This document shows positions 18,378 to 26,375 of a stretch of 64,000 nt of DNA, in pieces; position 1 is the stretch's first letter, and the number at the start of each line of letters is the position of its first letter. The notes under the pieces were generated by a model, which was not told the DNA's origin, searched no databases, and saw only the letters and a program-made list of their open reading frames with translations. This DNA comes from JBBQAA01 sp038276395 (lineage in GTDB: Bacteria; Actinomycetota; Thermoleophilia; Solirubrobacterales; Solirubrobacteraceae): positions 1 to 64,000 of the forward strand of contig JBBQAA010000002.1 in assembly GCA_038276395.1 (NCBI GenBank). Reading direction: 5' to 3'. The translations under genes and the position numbers were made by a program.

Positions 18378-19976
18378 TCAGGCCAGGTGTCGCTGCAGCG
18401 CGCGCGCCATCCGGGGCGCGACGCGGGAGAGCGCGGCGCGAGCGGCGTTGGCCCCGCAGGCGCCGTGGACGGCACCGCCCGGGTGGGCGGAGGCGGAGGC
18501 GAGGAAGAGGCCGGCGATCGGGGTCTCCGCGCGGCTGAGGCCCGGTGTCGGGCGCAGCACGAGCTGCTGGTGGAGCTGCGCCGTCCCGCCGTTCAGCGCT
18601 CCGTTGACCAGGTTGGCGTCGGTCTCCTCGAAGGTCTTGGGGGTGAAGACGTGGCGGCCGCGGATGCGCTCGCCGAAGCCAGGCGCGAGCTCCTCGATCC
18701 GGCGCTCGACGCGCGCCGTCATCACGGCGGTCTCGGCCTCGTCCCACCGGCCGGTTATCCCCTCGGGCCCGGCGTCGCCCGCGATCTCCTGCGGGAGATG
18801 CGTGTAGGCCCAGGCGGTGTCCCGGCCCTCCGGCTGGCGGGACGGATCCACGGTCGCGTACTGGCCCATGACGAGAAACGGCACGTCGGGCACGAGCCGT
18901 TGCTCGAGCTGCCCGGCGTGGCGGGCGAGGTCCTCGACGCCCTCGGCGACGTGCAGGGTCCCCGCCGCGCGCGCGTCGGGATGCGTCCAGGGGATCGGCT
19001 CATCGAGCGCCCAGTCGACCTTGAAGGTGGCCGAGTCGTACTGGAAGTCCCCGATCGCCTCGGCCAGGCTGTCCGGCAGGTGCTCGAACCCGACGAGGTC
19101 ACGGTAGAGCGCCGGCGCGCCGACGTCGGCGAGGACGAGCGGCGCCTCCCACGCGTCGCCGTCGGCCGTCTCGACCCCCCGGGCGCGGCCGTCGCGGACG
19201 TCGATCCGGGTGACCTCCCGCTCGAGCACGAGGCGCCCGCCCGCCGCCTCCAGGCGCGCCACGAGCGCGCGGGTGAGCTGCCCGGCGCCGCCCTCGGGCA
19301 CGGGGAAGCCGACCTGCTGGCCGAGGCCGCAGAGGACGAGCGCGAAGATCGCCCCGCCCGGGGACTCCGGCGTCAGGTCGGCGTGCAGGGCGTTGCCGGC
19401 GAGCATCCGGCGCCCGCCGTCCCCCGCGAAGCGCTCCTGCCCGAAGCGCCCGACGGGCACCACCCCGAGCCGGGCTAGGCGCAGGAGCTCGGCGGCGCTC
19501 CCCGCCGAGCGCACGAGCCGGGCGGTGGGCCGCAGCGGCGGGAAGGGGGAGAGCAGGGCGTCGACGATGCTCCCGCCGATGCGGTCCCACAGGGCGGCGA
19601 ACTCCTTCCACGCCTCGCCGTCGCCGGGCGCGAAGGACTCCATGGACGCGGCGGTGCGCTCGAGATCGGTCCACAGCGTCGCGCAGGTTCCGTCCCGGCG
19701 CGGGTGCGCGACGACCGCCTCCGCGCGCACCCAGCGCAGCCCGAAGCGCTCGAGCCCGAGACCCCGCCAGACGGGGGAGACGTACCCGAGCGGGTAGAAG
19801 GAGGAGAACAGGTCGTGGGTGAAGCCGGGCTCGAGCAGCTCCCCCGAGCGCACGGCCCCGCCCGGTTCGCCGTTGGCCTCGAGCAGGACGACATCGAGCC
19901 CGGCGTCGGCCAGGAGATTGGCGGCGGCGAGCCCGTTCGGACCGGCCCCGACGACGATGGCGTCCGCACGGGGCAT
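18378..19976 (-). CDS. CrtI/phytoene-desaturase-like FAD-dependent oxidoreductase
   Basis: A 532-aa flavoprotein. The N-terminal dinucleotide fold is VVGAGPNGLAAANLLADAG with the ribose-binding LLEANGEPGG. The C-terminal FAD motif is GLFLASASAHPGGAVHGACG. This is the 'NAD(P)/FAD-dependent oxidoreductase' group close to carotenoid desaturases and CrtO; without neighbouring carotenoid genes (crtB, crtE) the substrate is open. The ATG is 7 nt after TAGGCC on the minus strand. Divergent from the damaged SRPBCC gene. Confidence 0.88.
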   Translation of the reverse strand: MPRADAIVVGAGPNGLAAANLLADAGLDVVLLEANGEPGGAVRSGELLEPGFTHDLFSSFYPLGYVSPVWRGLGLERFGLRWVRAEAVVAHPRRDGTCATLWTDLERTAASMESFAPGDGEAWKEFAALWDRIGGSIVDALLSPFPPLRPTARLVRSAGSAAELLRLARLGVVPVGRFGQERFAGDGGRRMLAGNALHADLTPESPGGAIFALVLCGLGQQVGFPVPEGGAGQLTRALVARLEAAGGRLVLEREVTRIDVRDGRARGVETADGDAWEAPLVLADVGAPALYRDLVGFEHLPDSLAEAIGDFQYDSATFKVDWALDEPIPWTHPDARAAGTLHVAEGVEDLARHAGQLEQRLVPDVPFLVMGQYATVDPSRQPEGRDTAWAYTHLPQEIAGDAGPEGITGRWDEAETAVMTARVERRIEELAPGFGERIRGRHVFTPKTFEETDANLVNGALNGGTAQLHQQLVLRPTPGLSRAETPIAGLFLASASAHPGGAVHGACGANAARAALSRVAPRMARALQRHLA

Positions 19977-20059
19977 GATGCGAGGCCTACCCGGGCGCTC
20001 TCGCAGTCGAACGCCTGTTTCCCGGCGGGGCGCGCGGGGGAAAGCCCTCGACCTCGATC

Positions 20060-20499
20060 GTGGCCCGCAACGACATCCACATCGACGCGCCGCCCGCGCG
20101 GGTGTTCGCCGTGCTCGCCGATCCCTACGCTACGGCGACTGGGTCGTCGGCTCCAAGCACGTCCGCGGCCACGAGGGCGGCTGGCCGGCGGTCGGCGCGA
20201 GGTTCCACCACCGCGTGGGCGCCGGGTGGCTGACCGTGGCCGACCACACGCGCGTCCTCGTGATGGAACCCGACCGGCGGGTCGTCCTCGAGGCGCGCGC
20301 CCAGCCGCTCGGTCGCGCTCACGTCACCGTCGAGCTCGGCTCCGAAGGGAGCGGGACCCGGGTGACGATGATCGAGGACGGCGCCGACTGGAAGGGGAGG
20401 CTCGGGCACCAGCCGCTCGGGCAGTTCGTGCTCCGCCGGCGCAACGACGTGTCGCTCAGGCGCCTGCAGCGCCTGTCCGAGCGTCCGGCGGACGGCTGA
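20060..20499 (+). pseudogene. SRPBCC family protein, frameshifted
   Basis: A START/Bet v1-like small protein of about 146 codons. The first part (GTG 20060) reads ARNDIHIDAPPARVFAVLAD, the standard SRPBCC opening. The rest lies in another frame: YGDWVVGSKHVRGHEGGW, then TVADHTRVLVMEPDRRVVL and VTMIEDGADWKG. The join is at about 20131, where TACGCTACGGC would read in frame as YAYGDW with one more C. Either an indel error or a real frameshift. Function of the intact protein would be binding or transfer of a hydrophobic ligand. Confidence 0.65.
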
Positions 20500-20503
20500 G
20501 GCG

Positions 20504-20659
20504 GTGACGCCGCCGGTCGTCCTGCTCGATGTCGACGGGACGCTCATCGACTCGAACTACCAGCACGCGCGAGGAGCACGACGAGCTGCTGTTCATCGTC
20601 ATCCACCCACCCGCGAGAACGACACAAGATCCTGCCGGACGCCCTTCAGCTCGTGGTAG
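20504..20659 (+). pseudogene. N-terminal fragment of a HAD-superfamily hydrolase
   Basis: From GTG 20504 the frame encodes VVLLDVDGTLIDSNYQHA, the catalytic motif I of HAD phosphatases (DxDGTL), directly behind the SRPBCC gene. Homology stops after about 22 residues; the frame then gives unrelated Arg-rich sequence and a stop at 20657-20659, inside the opposing GNAT gene. The cap and motifs II-IV are absent, so the gene is truncated by a deletion at about 20570. A non-functional stub. Confidence 0.6.
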
Positions 20660-21135
20660 GAGCGCAGCACTCCCTCGCGCGCGAAGCCCGCGCGCTCGGC
20701 CACGCGGGCGGAGGCCGGGTTGTCGGAGGCGACATGGATCCCGACGCGATGAAAGCCGCCCGGGCCGAGCAGCCACTCGGTGACGAGCATCACCGCTCGG
20801 GTCATGAGGCCGCGGCCGCGGCCGGCGGCGGCGAGCAGGTAGCCGAGCTCGCAGCGGCCGTCGGCGAGCGCGGGGCGGACGCCGAGGGAGCCGAGCGGCG
20901 TGCCGCTTCCCTCGCAGACGGCGAGCCCCGCCTCGCGGCCGTCGGTCAGTTCCGGCGTCGTCAGGGCGAGGAAGGAGCGCGAGGAGTCGGTCGTGTAGGG
21001 CTCCGGGATCCGCGTCCGGCGCACGGACTCCGGATCGGAGGCCATCCGCACGACGGCGGCGAGGTCCTCGGGGAGCCACGGGCGCAGGCGCACGACGCCG
21101 TCCGACAGCTCGGGCGGCAGGCGGCGCGTCGTCAC
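20599..21135 (-). CDS. GNAT family N-acetyltransferase (RimJ/RimL-like)
   Basis: A 178-aa acetyltransferase. It opens VVRLRPWLPEDLAAVVRMASD. The acetyl-CoA site is CELGYLLAAAGRGRGLMTRA (Q/RxxGxG/A type), and the RimJ/L-like end is NPASARVAERAGFAREGVLR. It probably acetylates a protein N-terminus or a small amine. GTG 21135 overlaps the stop codon of the small membrane protein upstream by 4 nt, placing it last in an ATPase-meaB-small ORF-GNAT operon. Confidence 0.88.
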   Translation of the reverse strand: MTTRRLPPELSDGVVRLRPWLPEDLAAVVRMASDPESVRRTRIPEPYTTDSSRSFLALTTPELTDGREAGLAVCEGSGTPLGSLGVRPALADGRCELGYLLAAAGRGRGLMTRAVMLVTEWLLGPGGFHRVGIHVASDNPASARVAERAGFAREGVLRSYHELKGVRQDLVSFSRVGG

Positions 21136-21284
21136 GGCCGGCGCAGGAAGACATAGGTCACCGCGAGCGCGAAGGCGATCTGCCCGAAGGCCAGCGCGGT
21201 GCCGAGATCGGGGGAGCCGAGCGACGCGGCGAGCAGCGAGGCGAGGACGAAGGCCCCGAGCATGATCGCCAGGTCTGACTTCAC
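21132..21284 (-). CDS. 50-aa small membrane protein between meaB and GNAT
   Basis: A short frame with tight 4-base overlaps at both ends: its GTG start shares GTGA with the meaB stop, and its own TGA shares GTGA with the GNAT start. The product has two hydrophobic segments (LAIMLGAFVLASLLAASLG and LAFGQIAFALAVTYVFL) and a basic end RRP. This double translational coupling strongly supports a real gene. It has no recognised family; a two-span hairpin membrane protein is the likely form. Role unknown. Confidence 0.7.
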   Translation of the reverse strand: MKSDLAIMLGAFVLASLLAASLGSPDLGTALAFGQIAFALAVTYVFLRRP

Positions 21285-22219
21285 GTGACGCCCGCCTCGG
21301 CCGAGAGCCCCTCGACGAGCTGGGCGACGGCGGCATCGGGGTCCTGACCCGCCAGCCAGCGCTCGGCCGCACGCCGGCCGCCGAGCGCCCGCAGCCCGCG
21401 CGCGCCGTGCTCGGCGGCGAAGTCCGCCAGCGCGTGGCGCCGCCGCGCGCGCAGACGCCGGGCGGGGAGGTCGATGCGCTCGCGGTGGGCGTCGAGCGCG
21501 CCCAGCAGCTCGTCGATCCCGGAGGGAGGGGAGAGGGAGGAGACCGGCACGACGCCGGTGTCCCGCGCGCCCAGGGAGCGGAGCGCGGCGACCAGGTCGC
21601 GCCGGGCGCGGGTGGCCGGGGTCCCGAGGTCGGCCTTGGTCACGACGAGGACGTCGGGGATCTCCATGATCCCGCTCTTCAGGAACTGCAGGACGTCTCC
21701 TGCCGCGGGCTGCACGACGACCGCCACCGTGTCGGCCACGTCGGCCACGTCCGTCTCTGACTGGCCGACGCCGACGGTCTCGACGACGACGACGTCGAAG
21801 GCGGCGGCGAGGGCGCTGGCCGCGGTGCGGGTGGCGGGCGCGAGGCCGCCGAGCTGCTCGCCGGCCGCAGTCGAGCGGATGAACACCCCGCGGTCGGAGG
21901 GGTCGAAGGCGATCCGCGCGCGATCCCCGAGCAGCGAGCCGCCCGAACGGCGGGAGGACGGGTCGACGGCGAGCACGGCGACGGTGCGCCCGCGCGCCCG
22001 CCAGCCCGCAACGAGATGGGAGAGCAGCGAGGACTTGCCCGAGCCGGGCGGCCCGGTCACGCCGACGACGTGGGCGGCGTCGGCGGGGCGCACGGCGGCG
22101 AGCAGGTCGGCCGCCTCGGCGCGATCCCCGGCCGTCGTCGACTCGACCAGGTTCAGCACCGCGGGCGCGGCGGAGAGGTCACCCTCGCTCAGCCGCCGGG
22201 CGAGCTCGGCGCCGCTCAC
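21281..22219 (-). CDS. meaB: MeaB-type GTPase, methylmalonyl/ethylmalonyl-CoA mutase chaperone
   Basis: A 312-aa G3E-family GTPase. Walker A is VTGPPGSGKSS (G56 onward), followed by LAVDPSSRRSGGSLLGDR (switch I region with the Asp typical of MeaB), VVVETVGVGQSE (Walker B and switch), and TKAD (base specificity). MeaB proteins load and protect B12-dependent acyl-CoA mutases; the mutase gene is 2.1 kb away (24332-26323), in the same direction. GTG start 22219 overlaps the ATPase stop by 4 nt, so it belongs to the ATPase operon. Confidence 0.93.
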   Translation of the reverse strand: MSGAELARRLSEGDLSAAPAVLNLVESTTAGDRAEAADLLAAVRPADAAHVVGVTGPPGSGKSSLLSHLVAGWRARGRTVAVLAVDPSSRRSGGSLLGDRARIAFDPSDRGVFIRSTAAGEQLGGLAPATRTAASALAAAFDVVVVETVGVGQSETDVADVADTVAVVVQPAAGDVLQFLKSGIMEIPDVLVVTKADLGTPATRARRDLVAALRSLGARDTGVVPVSSLSPPSGIDELLGALDAHRERIDLPARRLRARRRHALADFAAEHGARGLRALGGRRAAERWLAGQDPDAAVAQLVEGLSAEAGVT

Positions 22220-23370
22220 CGCCGGTCCTCCGCCGCCTCGGCGGGGGCCTCCGTCGGGATCCGCCGGCCGGCGGCGATCCAGTCCCTCCACAGCGGGTCG
22301 GTGACCCGGACCCCGTGCCCGTGATCGATCAGCACACCGGAGTCGAGCAGGCGGTCCCGCGAGCGGGCGGCGGTGGCCCGCGAGAGCCCGGCGCGGTCGA
22401 GCGTGGCGGCGGCGAACGGCCTCGCGCCGTCGGCCGTCGCGCTCAGGAAGCGCCGGTCGGAGTCCTCGGCGAGCCCGTCCCACGCGGCGGCGAACCCCTC
22501 CCTGAGCTCCTCGTGCACTGAGCGCAGCGTCTCGCGCCATGCGTCCTCGTCCGCGGTTCCGCCCGGCGGGGTGTGGGACCAGAGATGGTGGGCCAGGAGC
22601 ATCGTGCGCTGAGGATGCCCTCTCGCGGTGCGGAGCAGGTGCCCGAGAGCGCGCCCCGCCTCCCGGCCCGAAGCCTCGAAGCGTTCCCCAGCGTACCGGG
22701 CGACGTCCGCGTCGGCGAGGGGCACGAGCGAGACCTTGCGAGCCTGACCGTAGAGCGGGCGCTCCCGCCGGTCGAACAGCGTGGCCAGCATGCCCTCGTG
22801 CGAGCCCGCGAAGATGTAGCTCGCCGCCGCGGCTTGGTGCTGGATGCGGCTGCGCAGGATGGCGTCGAGGTGCTCGCCCGCCGCGAGCAGCTCCTGGAAC
22901 TCGTCCCACACGATCAGGCAGCGCTCGCCCGTGCGCTCGTGGACCTCGCGGGGCAGCTCGAGCAGCTCGAGGATCGCCTGCTCGGCCGGCTTGGCGGGGA
23001 GGGCCGAGAGCTCGAGGCCTCCGGGGCCGAGCCCGATCCGCAGCGTCGCGTTCGCCACGAGCCGCTCCGCGCGCCGTGCGACCGGGCCGCGAAACGCCCG
23101 GTAGCCCTCGCGCAGGCGCACGGCGACATCGGCCGGGCCCACGACCCCGTAGAGGTCGATCAGCGCCACGTTCATCCCCTCGCGCTCGGCGTCGCGCAGC
23201 ACACGGCGCAGGAGGCTCGTCTTGCCGTAGCGGCGGGGCGCGCTCAGCCGCGTGAAATGCCCACCGCGGCCGAGCTCGTGCAGCTGCCGCGCCTCCGCCT
23301 CGCGGTCGAGCAGATCCTCCGGCTCGACCGGGACGCTGTACACGAACGGGTTGAACGTCTCGTCGCTCAT
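22216..23370 (-). CDS. AAA-type ATPase, first gene of the meaB operon
   Basis: A 384-aa ATP-binding protein. The P-loop is SAPRRYGKTSLL (Lys50), the xPRRxGKT form of the archaeal/bacterial ATPase family (PF01637-like, STAND relatives). The Walker B-like ERCLIVWDEFQELL and sensor IFAGSHEGML follow, and the last 80 residues resemble a winged helix. It starts with FNPFVYSVPVEPEDLLDRE, typical of this group. The cellular role is unknown. ATG 23370 is 7 nt after TACTAT (minus strand). Its end overlaps meaB. Confidence 0.85.
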   Translation of the reverse strand: MSDETFNPFVYSVPVEPEDLLDREAEARQLHELGRGGHFTRLSAPRRYGKTSLLRRVLRDAEREGMNVALIDLYGVVGPADVAVRLREGYRAFRGPVARRAERLVANATLRIGLGPGGLELSALPAKPAEQAILELLELPREVHERTGERCLIVWDEFQELLAAGEHLDAILRSRIQHQAAAASYIFAGSHEGMLATLFDRRERPLYGQARKVSLVPLADADVARYAGERFEASGREAGRALGHLLRTARGHPQRTMLLAHHLWSHTPPGGTADEDAWRETLRSVHEELREGFAAAWDGLAEDSDRRFLSATADGARPFAAATLDRAGLSRATAARSRDRLLDSGVLIDHGHGVRVTDPLWRDWIAAGRRIPTEAPAEAAEDRR

Positions 23371-23377
23371 ACCGCGG

Positions 23378-23421
23378 ATAGTACCGGTAGTCGAGACAAA
23401 AAAGTTCCGCCTGACGGAACT
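23378..23421 (-). promoter_or_regulatory. Promoter and palindrome upstream of the ATPase-meaB operon
   Basis: On the minus strand, AGTTCCG-TCAGG-CGGAACT (plus 23403-23421) is a perfect 7-bp inverted repeat followed by a T-run (plus A-run 23398-23403) and then TACTAT (plus 23378-23383), 7 nt before the ATG. The hairpin plus T6 looks like an intrinsic terminator for antisense read-through from the mutase gene. Alternatively the repeat is an operator, and GGAACT could be an ECF-type -35. Confidence 0.5.
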
Positions 23422-23746
23422 AAGGGAAGGTGCCGCGCCGTCGCGCTCGGGAATCGAGGCGCTGTTGAAGCGTAGGGCGCCGCCGCTCGCCGTCTTTCCC
23501 TTCCGGGCGGGGCTGGGAAAAGGGGACCGCGCCGGGGGCCGGGCCGCGTGGACCCGCAGGCGCGGCCGCGGCCGCGGTTCCCCCCTCTCCAGCCCGGCGC
23601 GGCCTGGCGGAGATCGCGAGCGCGGCGCAGGCCGATTCGCGTGGTCGTGGGTCTTCGCCCTGCCCGCCGCGCTCGCCGCGCCGAGGAGCGCCTGCGCCCG
23701 ACCGGGCTCTCGCTCTGGCTCGGCCGGGGGGCTAGGATCGCCAGCG
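23422..23746. other. Intergenic region, no gene seen
   Basis: About 325 nt between the ATPase promoter and the glycosylase gene. Both strands read as low-complexity Pro/Arg/Ala-rich frames without domains. The only recognisable element is TAGGAT (23733-23738), 8 nt before the glycosylase GTG. Confidence 0.5.
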
Positions 23747-24295
23747 GTGCCGGAAGCCCTGCACTTCACGGACTCCGAGGCGGCCAACGAGCTCATCGCC
23801 GCCGACCCGATGGCGCTCCTCGTCGGCTTCGCGCTCGACCAGCAGGTCACCGTGCAGAAGGCGTTCATGGGGCCGCTCGTGCTGCGCGAGCGCCTGGGAA
23901 CGCTGGACCCGGAGGCGCTCGCCGCCGCCGACCTTGAGCCGGTCTTCCGCGAGCGCCCGGCCATCCATCGCTTCCCGGGCGTCATGGCCAAGCGCGTCCA
24001 CGACCTCGCCGTGCATGTGTGCGAGGAGTACGGAGGCGAGGCCGCGCGGGTGTGGAGCGACGCTCCGGATGCCGCCGCGCTCCGGGCGGCTCTCGCCGCG
24101 CTGCCGGGGTTCGGCGCGATGAAGGTCACGGGGCTCGGGTCGGTGCTGGCCAAGCGCTTGGGCGTGGCCGCCGCCCAAGAGCTCGTGCCCGCCCACCCGA
24201 CGCTCGGGGACGTCGACTCCCCGGAGGCGCTCGCCGAGTACCAGGCCGCGAAGCGCGCGCACAAGGCGGCGCGCCGGGCCGAGCGCGCGGCCTAG
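23747..24295 (+). CDS. HhH-GPD-type base-excision DNA repair protein
   Basis: A 182-aa protein of the small 'HhH-GPD-type base excision DNA repair protein' family. It contains PMALLVGFALDQQVTVQKAF near the N-terminus and the helix-hairpin-helix ALPGFGAMKVTGLGSVL near residues 120-140. The length is shorter than AlkA or Nth, and no iron-sulfur cysteine cluster is present. It presumably removes alkylated or damaged bases. GTG is chosen because TAGGAT lies 8 nt upstream and homology begins right after it. Confidence 0.85.
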   Translation: MPEALHFTDSEAANELIAADPMALLVGFALDQQVTVQKAFMGPLVLRERLGTLDPEALAAADLEPVFRERPAIHRFPGVMAKRVHDLAVHVCEEYGGEAARVWSDAPDAAALRAALAALPGFGAMKVTGLGSVLAKRLGVAAAQELVPAHPTLGDVDSPEALAEYQAAKRAHKAARRAERAA

Positions 24296-24331
24296 CCGGT
24301 CCGCTCGGGCTCAGGCGGAGGCCGCGCGGGC

Positions 24332-26323
24332 TCAGGCCGCCACCCCGCGGCGCTCGGCCACGAGGGCGACGATGTCGCGCATGATCCGCGTCAGGTCGAA
24401 GTCCTTCGGCGTGTAGACGGCGGCCACGCCCGCTTCGCGCAGCGGCGCGACGTCCGACTCCGGGATGATGCCGCCGACGACGACGGGGACGTCCTCGGCG
24501 CCCGCCTCGCGGAGCGCGGCCACGACCGAGGGGATGAGCTCGCGGTGCGAACCCGAGAGGATCGAGAGCCCGACGACGTGGACGCCCTCGTCCACCGCGG
24601 ACTTGGCGATCTGCGCGGGGGTCAGCCGGATGCCCTCGTAGACGACGTCCATGCCCACGTCGCGCGCGCGCACGGCGATCTGCTCGGCGCCGTTGGAGTG
24701 CCCGTCGAGGCCGGGCTTGCCGACGAGGATCTTCAGCCGCCGCCCGAGCGCCTCGCTCACGCGATCGACCTCCTCCTGGAGCGCCTCGATCTCTTCCGTG
24801 CCGGCGGTCGCCGCGGCGGCCTCGCCGACACCGGTGGGCGCGCGGTAGTCGCCGAAGGAGTCGCGCAGGGCCGCCGCCCACTCCCCTGTCGTCACGCCGG
24901 CGCGGGCGGCGGCGAGCGAGGCGGGCATGATGTTCTGCTCGGGGTCGGCGGCGGCGGCGCGCAGCTCCTCGAGCGCGCGCTCGACCGCCTCGGCGTCCCG
25001 CGACTCCCGCCACTCCCGTACGGCCTCCCGCTGCTCGGCCTCGACGGCCGGATCGACCACGAGGATCGACCCTCCCTCGTCCGAGACCTTGGTCAAGGGC
25101 GACTCCGCCGTCGACTCGAAGCGATTCAACCCGACGACGATCTGCTCGCCCGCCTCGATCCGCCGGATCCGCTCGCGGTGGGAGTCCACGAGCGCCGCCT
25201 TCATGTAGCCGACGGCCTCGACGGCGCCGCCGTGCTCCTCCACCACCGCCATCTCCGCCCGCGCGCCCTCGAGCAACTCGGCGACGAGACCGTCCATGAC
25301 CACCGACCCCTCGAAGATGTCCGGGTACTCGAGCAGGTCGGTCTCGTAGGCCAGGACCTGCTGGATGCGCAGGGACCACTGCTGGTCCCACGGCCGGGGT
25401 AGGCCGAGCGCCTCGTTCCAGGCGGGGAGCTGCATCGCGCGGGCGCGCGCGTCGCGCCCGAGCGTCACGGCCAGCGCCTCGAGCACGATCCGCTGCACGT
25501 TGTTCTCCGGCTGCGCCTCGGTCAGCCCGAGCGAGTTGACCTGCACTCCGTAGCGGAAGCGCAGTTGCTTGGGGTCGCAGACGCCGTAGCGCTCTCGGCC
25601 GATCTCCTCCCACAGGATCCCCATCGCGCGGAGCTTCGCGTGCTCCTCGACGAAGCGCACGCCGGCGTTGACGAAGAACGAGATGCGCGAGAACACCCGG
25701 CCCATGAGCTCCTCGGGAACGCGCGCGCGCGCCGCGTCGAGCACCGCGATCGCGTTCATCATCGCGTAGGCGATCTCCTGCACCGGCGTCGCGCCCGCCT
25801 CCTGCAGGTGGTAGGAGCAGATGTTGACCGGGTTCCACCTGGGGACGTGCTCCACCGCGTAGGCGACCATGTCGGCGATCAGGCGCATCGACGGCTCGGG
25901 AGGGAAGGCGTAGGTCCCGCGCGCCAGGAACTCCTTGATGATGTCGTTCTGGGTCGTGCCCTGGAGGACCTCGGGCTCGAGGTCGTGCTCCTCGGCGGTG
26001 ACGACGTAGAGCGCGAGCAGCCAGGCCGCGGTCGCGTTGATCGTCATCGACGTGTTCATCTTCTCCATGGGGATCCCGTCCATGAGCTCCCGCATGTCGC
26101 CGCGGTGGGCGACGGGGACGCCGACCTTGCCGACCTCGCCGACCGCCAGCTCGGCATCGGGGTCGTAGCCGGTCTGCGTGGGAAGGTCGAAGGCGATCGA
26201 CAGACCGGTCTGGCCCTTCTCGAGGTTCCCGCGGTAGAGCTCGTTGGACTTCTTGGCCGTCGAGTGCCCCGCGTAGGTGCGCATCATCCAGGGCTTGTCG
26301 CGCTCGGGCAGGCGGTGGTCCAT
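24332..26323 (-). CDS. ecm: Ethylmalonyl-CoA mutase (B12-dependent, MeaA/Ecm type)
   Basis: A 663-aa single-chain acyl-CoA mutase. The TIM-barrel part opens RPWMMRTYAGHSTA-like (here KPWMMRTYAGHSTAKKSN) and contains GTTQNDIIKEFLARGTYAFP, NICSYHLQEAGATP and NSLGLTEAQPENN, patterns that mark the Ecm/MeaA branch rather than methylmalonyl-CoA mutase (which has GTIQNDILKE and RQYAGF). The C-terminal cobalamin domain has KPGLDGHSNG (His542 as lower ligand) and GLSILSGSH. It interconverts ethylmalonyl- and methylsuccinyl-CoA. ccr and meaB are in the window, supporting the assignment. ATG is 9 nt after TAGACT on the minus strand. Confidence 0.9.
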   Translation of the reverse strand: MDHRLPERDKPWMMRTYAGHSTAKKSNELYRGNLEKGQTGLSIAFDLPTQTGYDPDAELAVGEVGKVGVPVAHRGDMRELMDGIPMEKMNTSMTINATAAWLLALYVVTAEEHDLEPEVLQGTTQNDIIKEFLARGTYAFPPEPSMRLIADMVAYAVEHVPRWNPVNICSYHLQEAGATPVQEIAYAMMNAIAVLDAARARVPEELMGRVFSRISFFVNAGVRFVEEHAKLRAMGILWEEIGRERYGVCDPKQLRFRYGVQVNSLGLTEAQPENNVQRIVLEALAVTLGRDARARAMQLPAWNEALGLPRPWDQQWSLRIQQVLAYETDLLEYPDIFEGSVVMDGLVAELLEGARAEMAVVEEHGGAVEAVGYMKAALVDSHRERIRRIEAGEQIVVGLNRFESTAESPLTKVSDEGGSILVVDPAVEAEQREAVREWRESRDAEAVERALEELRAAAADPEQNIMPASLAAARAGVTTGEWAAALRDSFGDYRAPTGVGEAAAATAGTEEIEALQEEVDRVSEALGRRLKILVGKPGLDGHSNGAEQIAVRARDVGMDVVYEGIRLTPAQIAKSAVDEGVHVVGLSILSGSHRELIPSVVAALREAGAEDVPVVVGGIIPESDVAPLREAGVAAVYTPKDFDLTRIMRDIVALVAERRGVAA

Positions 26324-26332
26324 GGAGGTCGA

Positions 26333-26365
26333 AGTCTAAGGGGCCATGAGAACCCCATCTAGCCT
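26333..26365. promoter_or_regulatory. Divergent leaderless -10 boxes of ecm and the DivIVA-domain gene
   Basis: Minus-strand TAGACT (plus 26333-26338) lies 9 nt before the ecm ATG, and plus-strand TAGCCT (26360-26365) lies 10 nt before ATG 26376. The whole divergent promoter region is only about 50 nt. Confidence 0.55.
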
Positions 26366-26375
26366 GGACCACCCG

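Noticed and set aside
24332..26323. Methylmalonyl-CoA mutase instead of ethylmalonyl-CoA mutase
   Set aside because: Signature stretches (YAGHST, GTTQNDIIKE) match the Ecm/MeaA branch, and a ccr gene is present; methylmalonyl-CoA mutase would show YAGF and GTIQND.
26324..26375. Cobalamin riboswitch upstream of the mutase gene
   Set aside because: Only about 50 nt separate the divergent genes, too short for a B12 aptamer, and no B12-box sequence is visible.
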